A stretch of DNA of 52,125 nt, taken from Podaxis mareebaensis (taxonomy: Eukaryota > Basidiomycota > Agaricomycetes > Agaricales > Agaricaceae). Position 1 is the stretch's first letter. Every line of letters begins with the position of its first letter. Where the stretch lies: assembly GCA_018524725.1 (NCBI GenBank), contig JAEUWP010000343.1, positions 1-52,125 of the forward strand, written 5' to 3'. Positions 22,125 to 31,995 of this stretch are shown piece by piece. The position numbers and the translations under genes are program-made. The notes under the pieces are model-generated. The model saw only the letters and a list, made by a program, of their open reading frames with translations. It was not told the DNA's origin and did not search any database.

Positions 22125-23121
22125 CACGTCGAAATCGTCCCCTGTGCCACCGAACTTCTGTATGGCGGTAACACAGCAGTTGAGCCGTGTGTGTGGGAAA
22201 TGATATTGACGGAAATGAAAATCTCGTCGATTTATCTCCCGTCTTAGGGTAGTAGAAAAGGACCAACATGGGGAATTCGGGAGAAGAGCTGCCCACCCAT
22301 GTCTCGAGGCAGCTTGGTAACTAGTCCAAGCCTCGCTGCTGTTCCCGGGCCGCCATCCCCATGATAACCGTCAAGAAAAAAACTAAAGCAAGGCACTTGC
22401 TACCTGCTGCAGGGAGAGAACCCTTGTTAGCGGGCTCCGTGACTACTCCGAGTGTGTAATCAAAAGACAGACTTGCAGGTCCATACCAAGTTTCGATGAA
22501 TGATCCCAAATATGCTATTGCTGCAGCAGGAGGCTAACATAGTGTCGATGTACCGGGAAACTGCACCGAGGTTTGAGGTGTTCCTTGGGGCGGGACTGAG
22601 TTTGTCTATAGACGCCTAGAGTGGGTTGGAATACGATTGTGAGGTCGTAGGGTTAAAAATACGGTGAAGACGATGACGTCCGGAATATCTAGGTCCGAAG
22701 TTACTGCCTTCTGCCCGTAGATGATGGCGACTCACCAGTCGGTACGCTTGGTCATTTTGGAACCCTGCGCGTACGCGCCCGGTAGTCCATTATAGTATCG
22801 TTCATTCCAAAGGGAGAACCGGAGGTCTTGAGAATATGCCGTCAAAGATGGGCTAATGAATCCGGATGAAACCCACTACGACCGCGTTCTCGGTTGAAGC
22901 CGTGCTGATTCTACAGTCTCGTGCCCACTTAATCTGAGTTCTGAGTTTCCAGGAACAAGAGCCGGGTCCGATAACTTAAGGGGAGAGCCTTCCGATCTTG
23001 TAAGATTTTTTTTGTACGTCGAGCATATGCGGAGGGTGGTGATGTCTTGAGGTTGTGTTGAGTAGTGAGTATATAGATCTCGGCCGCGCCGCGCCTTCCT
23101 TTCGAGAATTTATTGGGATAT
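22125..23121. other. Intergenic stretch without supported gene
   Basis: Only short frames occur, with no recognisable motif and no matched splice pairs. A run of eight T at 23006-23013 is the only simple feature. Confidence 0.4.
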
Positions 23122-23700
23122 CTAGGTTTCTGGGACCTCCGGGTAGAAAATCACAAGCAGCGACAACTTGCGAGCTTTGGGGGGGCGGCGCGAGCTGGTC
23201 GCATTGACATCCAAGTACGTAAAGTAAGCGTTCTTAGCTTTCGGGATATGTTCGGCGGACGCATGACGTGAGAGGCCAGAGCGAATACATGCAAACATAC
23301 AAGCATGGACCATCACCTAACTCAGGCATCATGACAGGATCGTTCGACGCTACCTGAATTCTTGTGGCGGACCCTTCTGTGAGCACCCGCGAAATAACTT
23401 GATAGGAGGGGTTTTCTTATCGAGATTTCTTTCTGGCCTTCGGCGGTGAGCAGGATAGGGATCGAAGTAATGGAAGCACGTAAGGACCAAGAGTGTTCGA
23501 TTGGGGATGTTGAACATGAGGTACGGAGCGCCTTGACGGTGAGGACGTTCATATACACACAATCGACATGAGAGTATGCAAGGGCGGTCAGAACCCGGGA
23601 TTGATTCGGATGGACAAGCCTGATATAAAGCCAGCTCGGCGTCCAGTCCCCGAAGATGACGAGACGTGAAATTTGGGACTAAAGCTCATGAACCGTAAGT
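23122..23700 (-). pseudogene. Unidentified gene relic, copy 2
   Basis: This is the diverged partner of 19790-20467, in the same orientation about 3.3 kb further right. Frames here are shorter (78 codons at 23558-23322 and 64 at 23316-23122) and out of phase with each other. That fits a duplicate that has decayed more. The shared stretch VHMDVF in copy 1 corresponds to VYMNVL here. Confidence 0.4.
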
Positions 23701-24480
23701 GCATGATGGGCCATTGTCGGACACTCACCAACAGGAAACTTGGCGTATTTGCGCTACTCCGGGTAGCCGTAATGGACGACAGGGCAGGTTAACAATTACA
23801 GCTTAGGCTGTAAGTATGCAGTGAAAAGACCACCTGCCGCCGACAAGTGTCAGTCAGAGTATTCGAGTTGATAGATACATACTCTCACACATATCCCCCT
23901 ATGGAAATCCACCTAAACTCGCGGATATGAACGAGTGACTCGAGCTGTAACATAAAATATACCTCGGTTGTTGTGGGGCAAAATTGAGGTGCACATGCTC
24001 CTGATCTGCGAAGATGGATCTAATAAGGAGTGAGGTCATGCTTGTATTTGGCCTTTCTTGGTTATCGGACGAGGGAAGGCTCATAAGTCTCAGAATAGAC
24101 CCCGTAAGAAGGTGTTACATCCTCGGGAGTAGCAGTAACACGGCCCTGCTCGCGCCGAATAGGGCATAGAACAAGAAGTACTCGACTCAGTCCCACTCGT
24201 GGTGACTATCAGTTCGCTAATGTATCAGAGTATTTGACAACGCTGCTTTCTGACGAAAACTCATTCCGTTCACTGGTTTTTTTGTAGCCACTACACAGAA
24301 TTTACAATACATTATTGTGTGGAACCCGAAATTCGGCTACGCATGAAAATGCGTTGCCTTCATTTCTGGCCCACTGGTTTAGAATGTTCTTGAATTTTCA
24401 TATGACTCAGTAGGTAGTTTTGTGTATTTGAGAAGGCTACCTGCACACAATAAACCCAGGTCCCTACGATGGGGATGTCT
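23701..24480. other. Intergenic stretch without supported gene
   Basis: No frame above about 60 codons looks coding, and no repeats or splice-site pairs stand out. Confidence 0.4.
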
Positions 24481-24558
24481 CACTAGTCTCGTAGTTTCAC
24501 TTCGTTAATCTCGTTTCGTTAGTCTCGCTTCATCTCGTCTCGAATCGTCGTCGTTATT
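24481..24558. repeat. Degenerate TCTCGTTTCGTTA short tandem repeat
   Basis: Irregular copies of TCTCGT, TTCGTTA and TCGTCG follow one another over about 78 bp. Minus-strand purine-rich text (AGGAGGAAATAAAATAA) and a GC-rich block ending near 24700 adjoin it. Together these may be part of an old transposon end, but no terminal repeat pair is visible. Confidence 0.35.
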
Positions 24559-25164
24559 TTATTTCCTCCTAATCTTACTCTATGATTATCTAATCCGGTG
24601 GAAGGACTTCGGACCCCTCGCTGCCAGACGGATGCTGGCACCCTTCGCATCCAACCCCCCTGTGCCAATTTTCGAACAAGGGTCACGTGTATTGGAAGAT
24701 CCAAGAATCAAAAACAACAGGCTATAAATGGAGGCAAGATCTGAAATGAAAGGAAGATACAGTAGGAAATAAGCTGGCGTAGAAGTGCGAGCATGATATA
24801 GGTAAGTCAGATAGAAAAGACAGAGGCCAAATAGGAAGAGGCGAATTGAAGTGAGGTGCCAGTTCACAAAGAATGTTGAGCGCAGTCAGATCAAGACACT
24901 CGATCTGCTACTATTTCAATATCCCTAGCCCGCCGTGAACCCGCCGAGCTACACATTTGTCTTGAATTTGAGATGAGATAAATGGAGCGAAGTGGTATGT
25001 CAGTCGATGTCTGAATTTGCAGGAGAACGCAGTATAATAGTCGAACCTTCGCGTGCTTGGATGAGTATTGGCGACCACAACCCGGGAAATGGGGACCGCA
25101 AAGTAATGCTCGACGACGACCGCTCGCTGTACCTTGGAAACTCTTCCACCGACAGGCCACCTTT
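24559..25164. other. Intergenic stretch, possible transposon-end remnant
   Basis: An open minus-strand frame of about 93 codons (24867-24586) has a hydrophobic start but a GC-rich, unconvincing second half. It does not resemble any family I know. No other gene is supported. Confidence 0.3.
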
Positions 25165-25926
25165 TCATCTGCTACCTTCTCCCTTTTGAACCATAGACGA
25201 GGAGCGGAGGGAGCGCAACTCGACCTCTAGCTCCTGTACTCTTCTCCATAGGTACTCCTTCTCACCTCGTTCTCGCATCAATTCCTCTTCCATGTTCGAA
25301 ATCAGCTCTTCAAAAGAAGCTCTCATTCTGCTGGTTTCTTCCGCCAAAAGAGCAGCAATTTGATCAGTGCCACGTTGAATCGATGGCGAAAGTTGTCCTT
25401 CAGGGTTAGTGGGGGTGGGCGTCAAGTTCCGAGGTACCATAGTACGTGGTGATGGAAGGGTCTGCGAGTCGTACAATGTTTGAGCGGGGGTGGAGTAAAA
25501 TTTGGTGCGTTGTTCGTCTCGAACTGGGTGTTGTGTTGGGGGTTGTAGGGGTAAATCTAGAGGCTGATGGTAAAAGTGTTGCGGCCTTGGTGGAGGTGCA
25601 GGTGGTAGGGTAGGATGAGAAGGAGGAGGCGGAGGTACCCATAGGGGCGGTAGGACAGGAGGAAAGGGAGGTGGAAGGGCACTAAACACAAAAGGACCAC
25701 TGGGTGGCCGCCCGTGCCCTTGCACTGGGTTACTTGGGTACCAGTAAGCCAATTGACTCATTTGGCTAGTCGACGCCGCAACATCATGATGATGCCACTG
25801 AGAGTAACTTGGATCTTTTTGGGCCGGTATCGAGTGATGCGGGTGATGGTGTGGCGGTTCCTGGGCTCCAGGCTTCCCCTCAGGCTGTATGTGCACTCCT
25901 GTTGATACGGGAATGAAGGACTTCAT
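25165..25926 (-). CDS. Pro-rich protein with C-terminal coiled coil, unknown function
   Basis: A single-exon frame from ATG 25926 to the stop at 25165 encodes 253 residues. Residues 25-130 are dominated by Pro and His, including LPPPFPPVLPP and VPPPPPSHPTLPP stretches that could bind SH3 or WW domains. The last 60 residues (LLAEETSRMRASFEEL to VQELEVELRSLRS) have regular heptad spacing of Leu, Met and Val and should form a coiled coil. There is no signal peptide, membrane segment or known catalytic motif. Uninterrupted length and domain-like organisation support a real gene. Disordered-plus-coiled-coil proteins of this sort are common in Agaricomycetes without assigned roles. Confidence 0.6.
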   Translation of the reverse strand: MKSFIPVSTGVHIQPEGKPGAQEPPHHHPHHSIPAQKDPSYSQWHHHDVAASTSQMSQLAYWYPSNPVQGHGRPPSGPFVFSALPPPFPPVLPPLWVPPPPPSHPTLPPAPPPRPQHFYHQPLDLPLQPPTQHPVRDEQRTKFYSTPAQTLYDSQTLPSPRTMVPRNLTPTPTNPEGQLSPSIQRGTDQIAALLAEETSRMRASFEELISNMEEELMRERGEKEYLWRRVQELEVELRSLRSSSMVQKGEGSR

Positions 25927-26317
25927 CGTCCAAAGGCTTTTCGACTCTTCTGAGATGTACTAGGGGGCGTTCCTAAGGGCTGAGTGCCGTGGCACGTCTG
26001 TAGCGCAGCTGGACGGTTGAAAAAGGTTGAGCAGGGAAAAGATACACATGGAACACCGTGATGAAAGGTCGATGTCCATTAGGCTTTTGTAGCGCCAAAG
26101 CGGACCGTCCGCTCAGCTACTTGGGTATGTTCTCACACTCATTATATGACGTTTGCAGATGCAGGGTCGCAGTTGAATGCTAAACAAAATTTGGAACAAT
26201 GGAGAGTGCGACGGAGTCCTACAGTTTTAACTTATGGCTTACGGCGACATTCATGACGACTGATCGAAAGAAAACACATGATTAATCTGAGCCCTCCGCT
26301 ATTGTAATTACAGTCAA

Positions 26318-27577
26318 CTACGACAGAGCAGGGTTGTTCTCCGCGAAGTATTCATGATTGTCTGCGTTATCGATAGCTTGATCGGGAGAGCTGATCGCCA
26401 ACTGCTTGGCGGCAGATTGACCGTAAACGTGGTCATCAGTTCCACCGTTCGCAGTGAAGTGGGATGACTCATGGATCAAGGTTCCGCCCTAGTTTTATCG
26501 TAAGCACTCCAAAAGAACACCAGATCTTGTAAGCCAAAGACGCACCTTGGAGTCAGTTCCGGTCATGGGTGCTTGCCAGAATGCTCCACAGAGGTAGACG
26601 TGGCCAAAGCTGTCAGAGCATGTGAGGCAGGACATCACAAAGCTTTCGCACAACAAGACTTACTCGCTAGGATACACGTAAGCGTAGGTACCGGACTCGG
26701 TGCAAGTGCAGTCATAAGTGTAAGAAGAGAAGGTGTTGCCACTGATCTTGGAGAAGTGGGACTGTACGGTGCTGTGGCGGGAGGACGTGTAGGTGCCAAA
26801 CCAAGTAGTGTAGCGGGTTGTCGCAGAGGTGTGGGATTGGAGATATGAAAGCGCGTTAGAAGCATAGCTCTGAGCGGCAGATGCTGCAGAGACAAGGGAG
26901 CTCTGCTGAGACGATGAGCAGCCATTATAGGAGGCGCGCTTCTGGATGTTGGGCCGGGTGACAGCGAGCTTGCCAGAGACGCGGGCAGTGTGGGCCTCAG
27001 CATTGGCGTGAATAGGCGTAACCTTTGCAGAGTCATCAACAAGATAGAAGAGGTTACGAGCCTCAAAGGAGTATGCTCCTTCGCCAGCTGCGGTGAAGTT
27101 GTATGCCGTTGACACTAGGATATTGCATGAGCCCAACTATTCACTCAAGTTCTATGGTATTACTTACAGTCGTGTACGACCTCGACGGATTGTCCAGGCT
27201 CGAGGACGGTGAAGGCTTGCTGTGCGGCTGCAACCTCGGGAACATACTTCGCCTTGATGCCAGTGAAGGCGGGTTTTGCGCCATTGGCTTCACTGGTGAT
27301 CTTGAAGGTGTCAGCTGGCATTTGTGAGAGGGGGCTCAGAGGGTCGTTGAGCAGCTTGAGAGTCTCATCGCCATCGTTCGTGATAGTAGCGGTGACCTTG
27401 AGGTTCTCAACGGTGTCGACGGACTCCGGGCCTGAAGGTATGATATGATTGGAGTCGCTTATGACAGTAGGAACGAAACATACCGGTAACCTTCAGGGAG
27501 ATGCTGCGTGCAGCGTTAGCAACAGCAGCAGATGCTGCGACGGCGAGCAATGCAGAACGAACAGTAGAAGAGAACAT
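26318..27577 (-). CDS. Secreted M35 peptidyl-Lys metalloendopeptidase
   Basis: Five exons: 27577-27484, 27431-27168, 27114-26664, 26609-26546 and 26488-26318, in frame throughout. They encode a 347-residue preproenzyme. A signal peptide ([22 protein letters not shown]) is followed by a propeptide of about 157 residues that ends in a Kex2-type KR (178-179). The mature enzyme starts [11 protein letters not shown], almost the N-terminus of Grifola frondosa GfMEP. It carries the aspzincin zinc motif HESSH (297-301) and the downstream Asp in GGTDDHVYG. Cys residues in TYDCTCTES and VYLCGAFW match the family disulfide positions. Such enzymes are secreted zinc proteases that cut on the amino side of Lys and serve nutrient acquisition. 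Nothing suggests inactivation. Confidence 0.93.
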
Positions 27578-27615
27578 TTTGGTTGGGCTGCTAGACCTCA
27601 GCACACTCAAGGAAG

Positions 27616-27622
27616 ATTTATA
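27616..27622 (-). promoter_or_regulatory. TATA box of the M35 protease gene
   Basis: TATAAAT on the minus strand lies about 40-45 bp upstream of the start codon at 27577, implying a very short 5' untranslated region. Confidence 0.5.
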
Positions 27623-29035
27623 GGGCGACGGACCTGAAGTCCTAGCGAGAAGCAGACCTCAACCCATGTGCTCGCTGCCAACTGACCATCCTTGAAGCAC
27701 AGGTTCACAAAGGGCGCGATAAAGACCCCGTATCACGAAGGAGGAATATGCAATTAACCCCACAGCTGCATATGCCAAACATGATAGAAGCAGTGGCTAA
27801 AAACGGCATTACAATATCATCAACGGATAAAATGCATAGAAGGACGCATGGGGGCCATGGAATGACCTCCAGATACGGAGTTGTTGAAAGACGACCATAC
27901 GGCGCGCGAACGAAAGAACACAAGGCGCATCATCTAAAAATAGTAGCCGAAGTATAAGCGAGCACATGACCTGAGGAATGACGCTGAAGGGGCACAGGAA
28001 GATCATCATGGTTCCTATGTACATCGAAAAGAAGGATGGTATCTACCCGATAGAACTATTTGAGAGTGATTGAGCATAAGTTTGACATTCCAGTTGTCAA
28101 GGCAGACCCATAGCAGGGAGTTCACAATATCGCGGCTACCACTATGAGCACAATTATAGTCATGACAGCGTAAAGAGAGTTTGCGTTTACACATGATTGT
28201 CGGGGCGTATCTCGTAGAAGATGAGTCAACCATATGGCTGGCTAGCGTGGCTGTGATGCAGGCCTGCACATAGCAACTCAGCCCTTCTACCCACACTCTG
28301 CTGTCGCGGGAGATTCAGAGATAGAAAGCTTTGTACAATCCCGAGTGCACAGTAAAGCACATCCGAAAGAGAACCAAATGCCCCAACAGCTTGACGTCGA
28401 AATTGGCATGTGAACATATCTCTTTGAATATTCGGTCTTTCGTCGTTCTCGATTCTGGATCGACATATTTCTGAGGACGACCATTCAATTAGGAACTCAT
28501 CTGACTATCTAATTGTATTGGTTCTTCGACAACCTTAGATATCTCAGCAGGTAGTGGTTTGTGAGAGAAACAACGGTGACACTGGACGTCAAGCCCTGGA
28601 GTGTCCCTGGTACGTCGTACAAATAATCCCCATGAGCACGAAAGAGGTGTGCTACTCCAAGCTGCACCTGTCGCCCCGCCGTGGAAGCCTTAATGGTAGG
28701 CAGCGTTACTGACACGTTCCAATAAATTGATACCATCGTACTTATGACCTCCGCCAATCTCGTACCGTCTATTATTAGAGATGATCTCCCGTAACTTCCT
28801 GTCACTAACTTAGAATCCCGCGATACTCTGCAGATATTGTATCATTTTGTAGCTCGAAGCAACTTTCTCGCTCATAGAAATTGCTTATTGTCATAGGACG
28901 ACAGGATGGCTGGAACACCTGGATTTGGCTACCACGATAGGCAGCCTTTGTTGCCCTATCCATATTTGATTGCCTCATTATTTGCTCAAAAACCATATAA
29001 ATAGATATCCTACGGGCACATCAAATCGCGTTTCA
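27623..29035. other. Intergenic stretch without supported gene
   Basis: Open frames reach at most about 98 codons (28805-28509, minus) and show no family motif, splice pattern or codon regularity that I can support. Confidence 0.4.
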
Positions 29036-29160
29036 TGGCGGGGTGGCTGACTACTGCGGTGATTGTAGCTGGTCTCTTCATCATGAGTTCCTAGGTGATT
29101 ACAAAAAGACATTGGTTTCCCGAGCCCTACTAACCATAACCTCCTCTGCAGATGTCAACT

Positions 29161-30572
29161 GATGATCCCGAACTTGCAAAAGGTGATCAATTAGCAGCTA
29201 CCATCATTGTTGCCGCCATCGTCGTCATTCAGTTTACCATTTCCCTTTCTCTTGTTATCGTCCTCGCCTATGCTTCATGCACCCAGCCATCACCGCGCCG
29301 CTGTGGGGTTCCATAAGTGGAGCTTTACATTCTTTTGTATGGCCCGTGATTTTGCGCACAGGTTCCAACTCCTGCGTCAGGGACCTTGACCCGGGTGCCG
29401 ATCACATCCGTCTTGGCTACGATCCTCGTTGCGATGGTAGTTGGCACCTTTCTTCGGTGGTGTCTTAGGGGGAGTCCAGTGGCCCCCGCCATCTTCGGCC
29501 CATGCCAGCACTTATCGATCCAGCAATTCACACCTTTCCCCAAATGGTACTACTGAGATTCAGCGCCTTCGAATTTCTGGCGAGCTTAACAGCTGAGACG
29601 TGATACGGGCAATGGAGAAGACCAATACGACAACAGCGCATATTCGCAACCCCACTTTCAGTGAGTTCTCAATGAAAACTGCACTGAAACTGAACTGTTC
29701 CGTACTCAAAATCTCGCTGAAAACGCCTTGCAAATACTTATGCTTTAGTCTCCGACGTTGACCTCTTCTCGGGACGCATCGATCATCGCCATGAGAATGA
29801 ATGATCCTCCCTCAAGACCATCCACACTCACGGTTCCTACCTATTGGCGGGTTGGGCCTCCGTTTGGAACCTATTCGGGCTTGACTCGTCTGCACCGGTT
29901 TATCCATGTCAAATCTATGACCCAAGTAGCCTTGATGATGGTGCTCTTGCGGACTGGATTACGCCACTGGATCAAAGCTCGAATCCTTGATCGCCGGAGA
30001 GCCAAGACCTGGAAACGCCCGCATACGCAACCTCATCTAGACTGACATCATGGCCTGTAGCGTCATTGGACTCGGGCGAATCACGCCCTATGGGTGTCAA
30101 TCGCCCGAGAACGCTCCAGTATGACTTCAAGAACGCCATCCTGGTCTTCAATCTCCTCCTGATCTAGATCCTGTCGATCCTTGGAGCGCTCTTCCTTCTC
30201 ATCACCAGCCCCTTAGCCTTCGAGCGTGCGAGGAGTGTATTAAACCACACTTCCGTAGGATGCGTTGTCGCCGAAACGTCAGCCTTACACGTTTGAGGTG
30301 ATGGTCAGTTTACGGATATGCCTCAGCCAAGCTTCCACTACGTCAGCGCCTTCGGCGCTTCCTTTGTCGATATGAGCGCCAGCAGGGCTGTTTTAGGTCA
30401 CTGTCGCAATAAGGGTGATTGGGCTAATACAACTGAGTCTGGTGACCTTCAAGCTGCATTGAAACTGATCCGCTCCGAGAAGAGTACGACTGAGAAGGAT
30501 ATTAAACTAATGGAACCTTCAAACCCGGAAGTAGTAAGTAGGACTGCGTCATACAACCGTCCATGGTTGTAG
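29161..30572 (+). pseudogene. Decayed membrane-protein gene
   Basis: A plausible acceptor (CCTCTGCAG) precedes ATG 29161. From there a frame reads QLAATIIVAAIVVIQFTIS, a convincing transmembrane helix. A second helix, ITSVLATILVAMVVGTFL, lies near 29400-29455. A long third block (about 29746-30297) reads smoothly (SYLLAGWASVWNLFGLDSS, then ILSILGALFLLITSPLAF) but contains three in-frame stops (TGA 29798-29800, TGA 29990-29992, TAG 30163-30165). A last open segment reads FTDMPQPSFHYVSAFGAS and ends at 30572. The coding-like text with stops and frame changes points to a multi-pass membrane protein that has decayed. Alternatively there are introns I cannot place. The family is not recognised. 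Confidence 0.4.
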
Positions 30573-31692
30573 CGTCTTTCGTATACACACTCACTACTTG
30601 TTTCAACTTGGGTGTCGGCACGAGGTCAACTCGCGACGTTACGTTGCCCTCATTCGGTCGTGGCTGAGGAACACTAATAGTCTCCTTCGGTCAAGCCCCT
30701 AGTCTATTTTTATGACGTGTGTTAAAAAGGATCGACAGCGCGCGCGATGATTACGATCTCTCCAGGCTGCTTCTTGTATTGAGTCCTTCATACATTTGTC
30801 CTTATGCCATTCAACGTGGTTATTGAGAGACAGAGGGCACTCGCACGTTGCCGACAGGTGAAACGTGCATAGTCGCCTCTCAGCGATTCCTGAGTCGAAA
30901 CTGCTCACTGTATGACAACTCCAGTCGACATGAGCTGCGTGGGGCCATGCTAGGCTGCCACTCTAGAAGCACTTACCTCATGACTGTTGCACTGACGGTG
31001 CATTGTTCACTTTTGTAGGAGCCCCCATATTCAGTTGTTCCATGTTGTCTGGCTAGGTTCTCCCTCACGAAGGCCTTGCATTCATTTCAATTCATCTGCT
31101 TTCTATCAACGTTCAACGCTCAACGTTCAGCTCTGGCACCTCAGCCTCTCATATCGACGATTCGATCACCTTTGCCTTCCTACACTGCCCGAGCTAAATT
31201 AAACGCGTCAAGCACTTTGTCCTATTTCATGGACTCTAAGTCGTACTGGTGAAAGCAAGGAAATTGGGGGAGCAAGCATGCAAACACCTTAGGTATTGAG
31301 GATCCATTCCATCGGGTCCACAAGAGGAGCAAGAGGGGGTCTGGAAATACATCGAGAAACTTATCTCGTAATGTGATTCACGTAAACATTCTCTGGCTGT
31401 ATTTGATCCGCTTCAAGGCACGTGTTCAGTAATTTTAATTAATTGATTGATGTCTAAGCCCAGGTGATCTCTGAGATTCTGCATCCCTCACGACAGACTG
31501 TAAATCCTCGGAGTTGGGCGCGGACAATGAGAGATATGCGAATATATAAAAGGCTTATACATGTTGGTATACAAGTACAATACAATACCAAGCCACTACC
31601 TCTACAGACCACAGAACGCACAAACACATAAAAATAAATAAATGATCTCCATAATATTAACGAATAAATTATTCCAAAAGCCTCAACGTCGG
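30573..31692. other. Intergenic stretch without supported gene
   Basis: No coding frame is supported. The right part is AT-rich (31520-31680) and probably includes the 3' untranslated region of the minus-strand gene to the right. Confidence 0.4.
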
Positions 31693-31995
31693 TCAACGAA
31701 ATAAGGTGATCATGACAGAAAACCAGAAGAGGGCATAGATACATGCATACAGCGCCAACGCCCAGAAGGGGTATAAGGTAGATATCATATAAAAATTCTT
31801 TGTAAAGCGGGATTCTAAAGTATCCACGCGTCTTTCAACTGGAGCTACATTTTCCACTTCACCAACCTTGTTGATATCCAAACTGCAAACCGAAGCCTCC
31901 ACCACGGTCATGGCCACCATCGTTATCATCAGTACCAAGCGCAAAATCAAAGTCGCCAAGGCCAGCAACGAACCCAGTGAGTCAATCGCCATCAT
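31693..31995 (-). CDS. Small two-helix membrane ORF overlapping the bHLH stop codon
   Basis: ATG ATG at 31995/31992 opens a 100-codon frame shifted by one from the bHLH gene; it overlaps that gene's stop (31984-31982). It encodes SLLALATLILRLVLMITMVA, a hydrophilic loop of about 35 residues (VAPVERRVDTLESRFTKN), then FYMISTLYPFWALALYAC and further hydrophobic residues, ending at 31693. Two well-formed transmembrane helices with a charged loop are unusual for random sequence. However, fungi rarely use overlapping downstream cistrons and I found no GT-AG intron in the right phase to fuse it to the bHLH protein. It may be chance or an unmapped terminal exon. Confidence 0.25.
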   Translation of the reverse strand: MMAIDSLGSLLALATLILRLVLMITMVAMTVVEASVCSLDINKVGEVENVAPVERRVDTLESRFTKNFYMISTLYPFWALALYACIYALFWFSVMITLFR

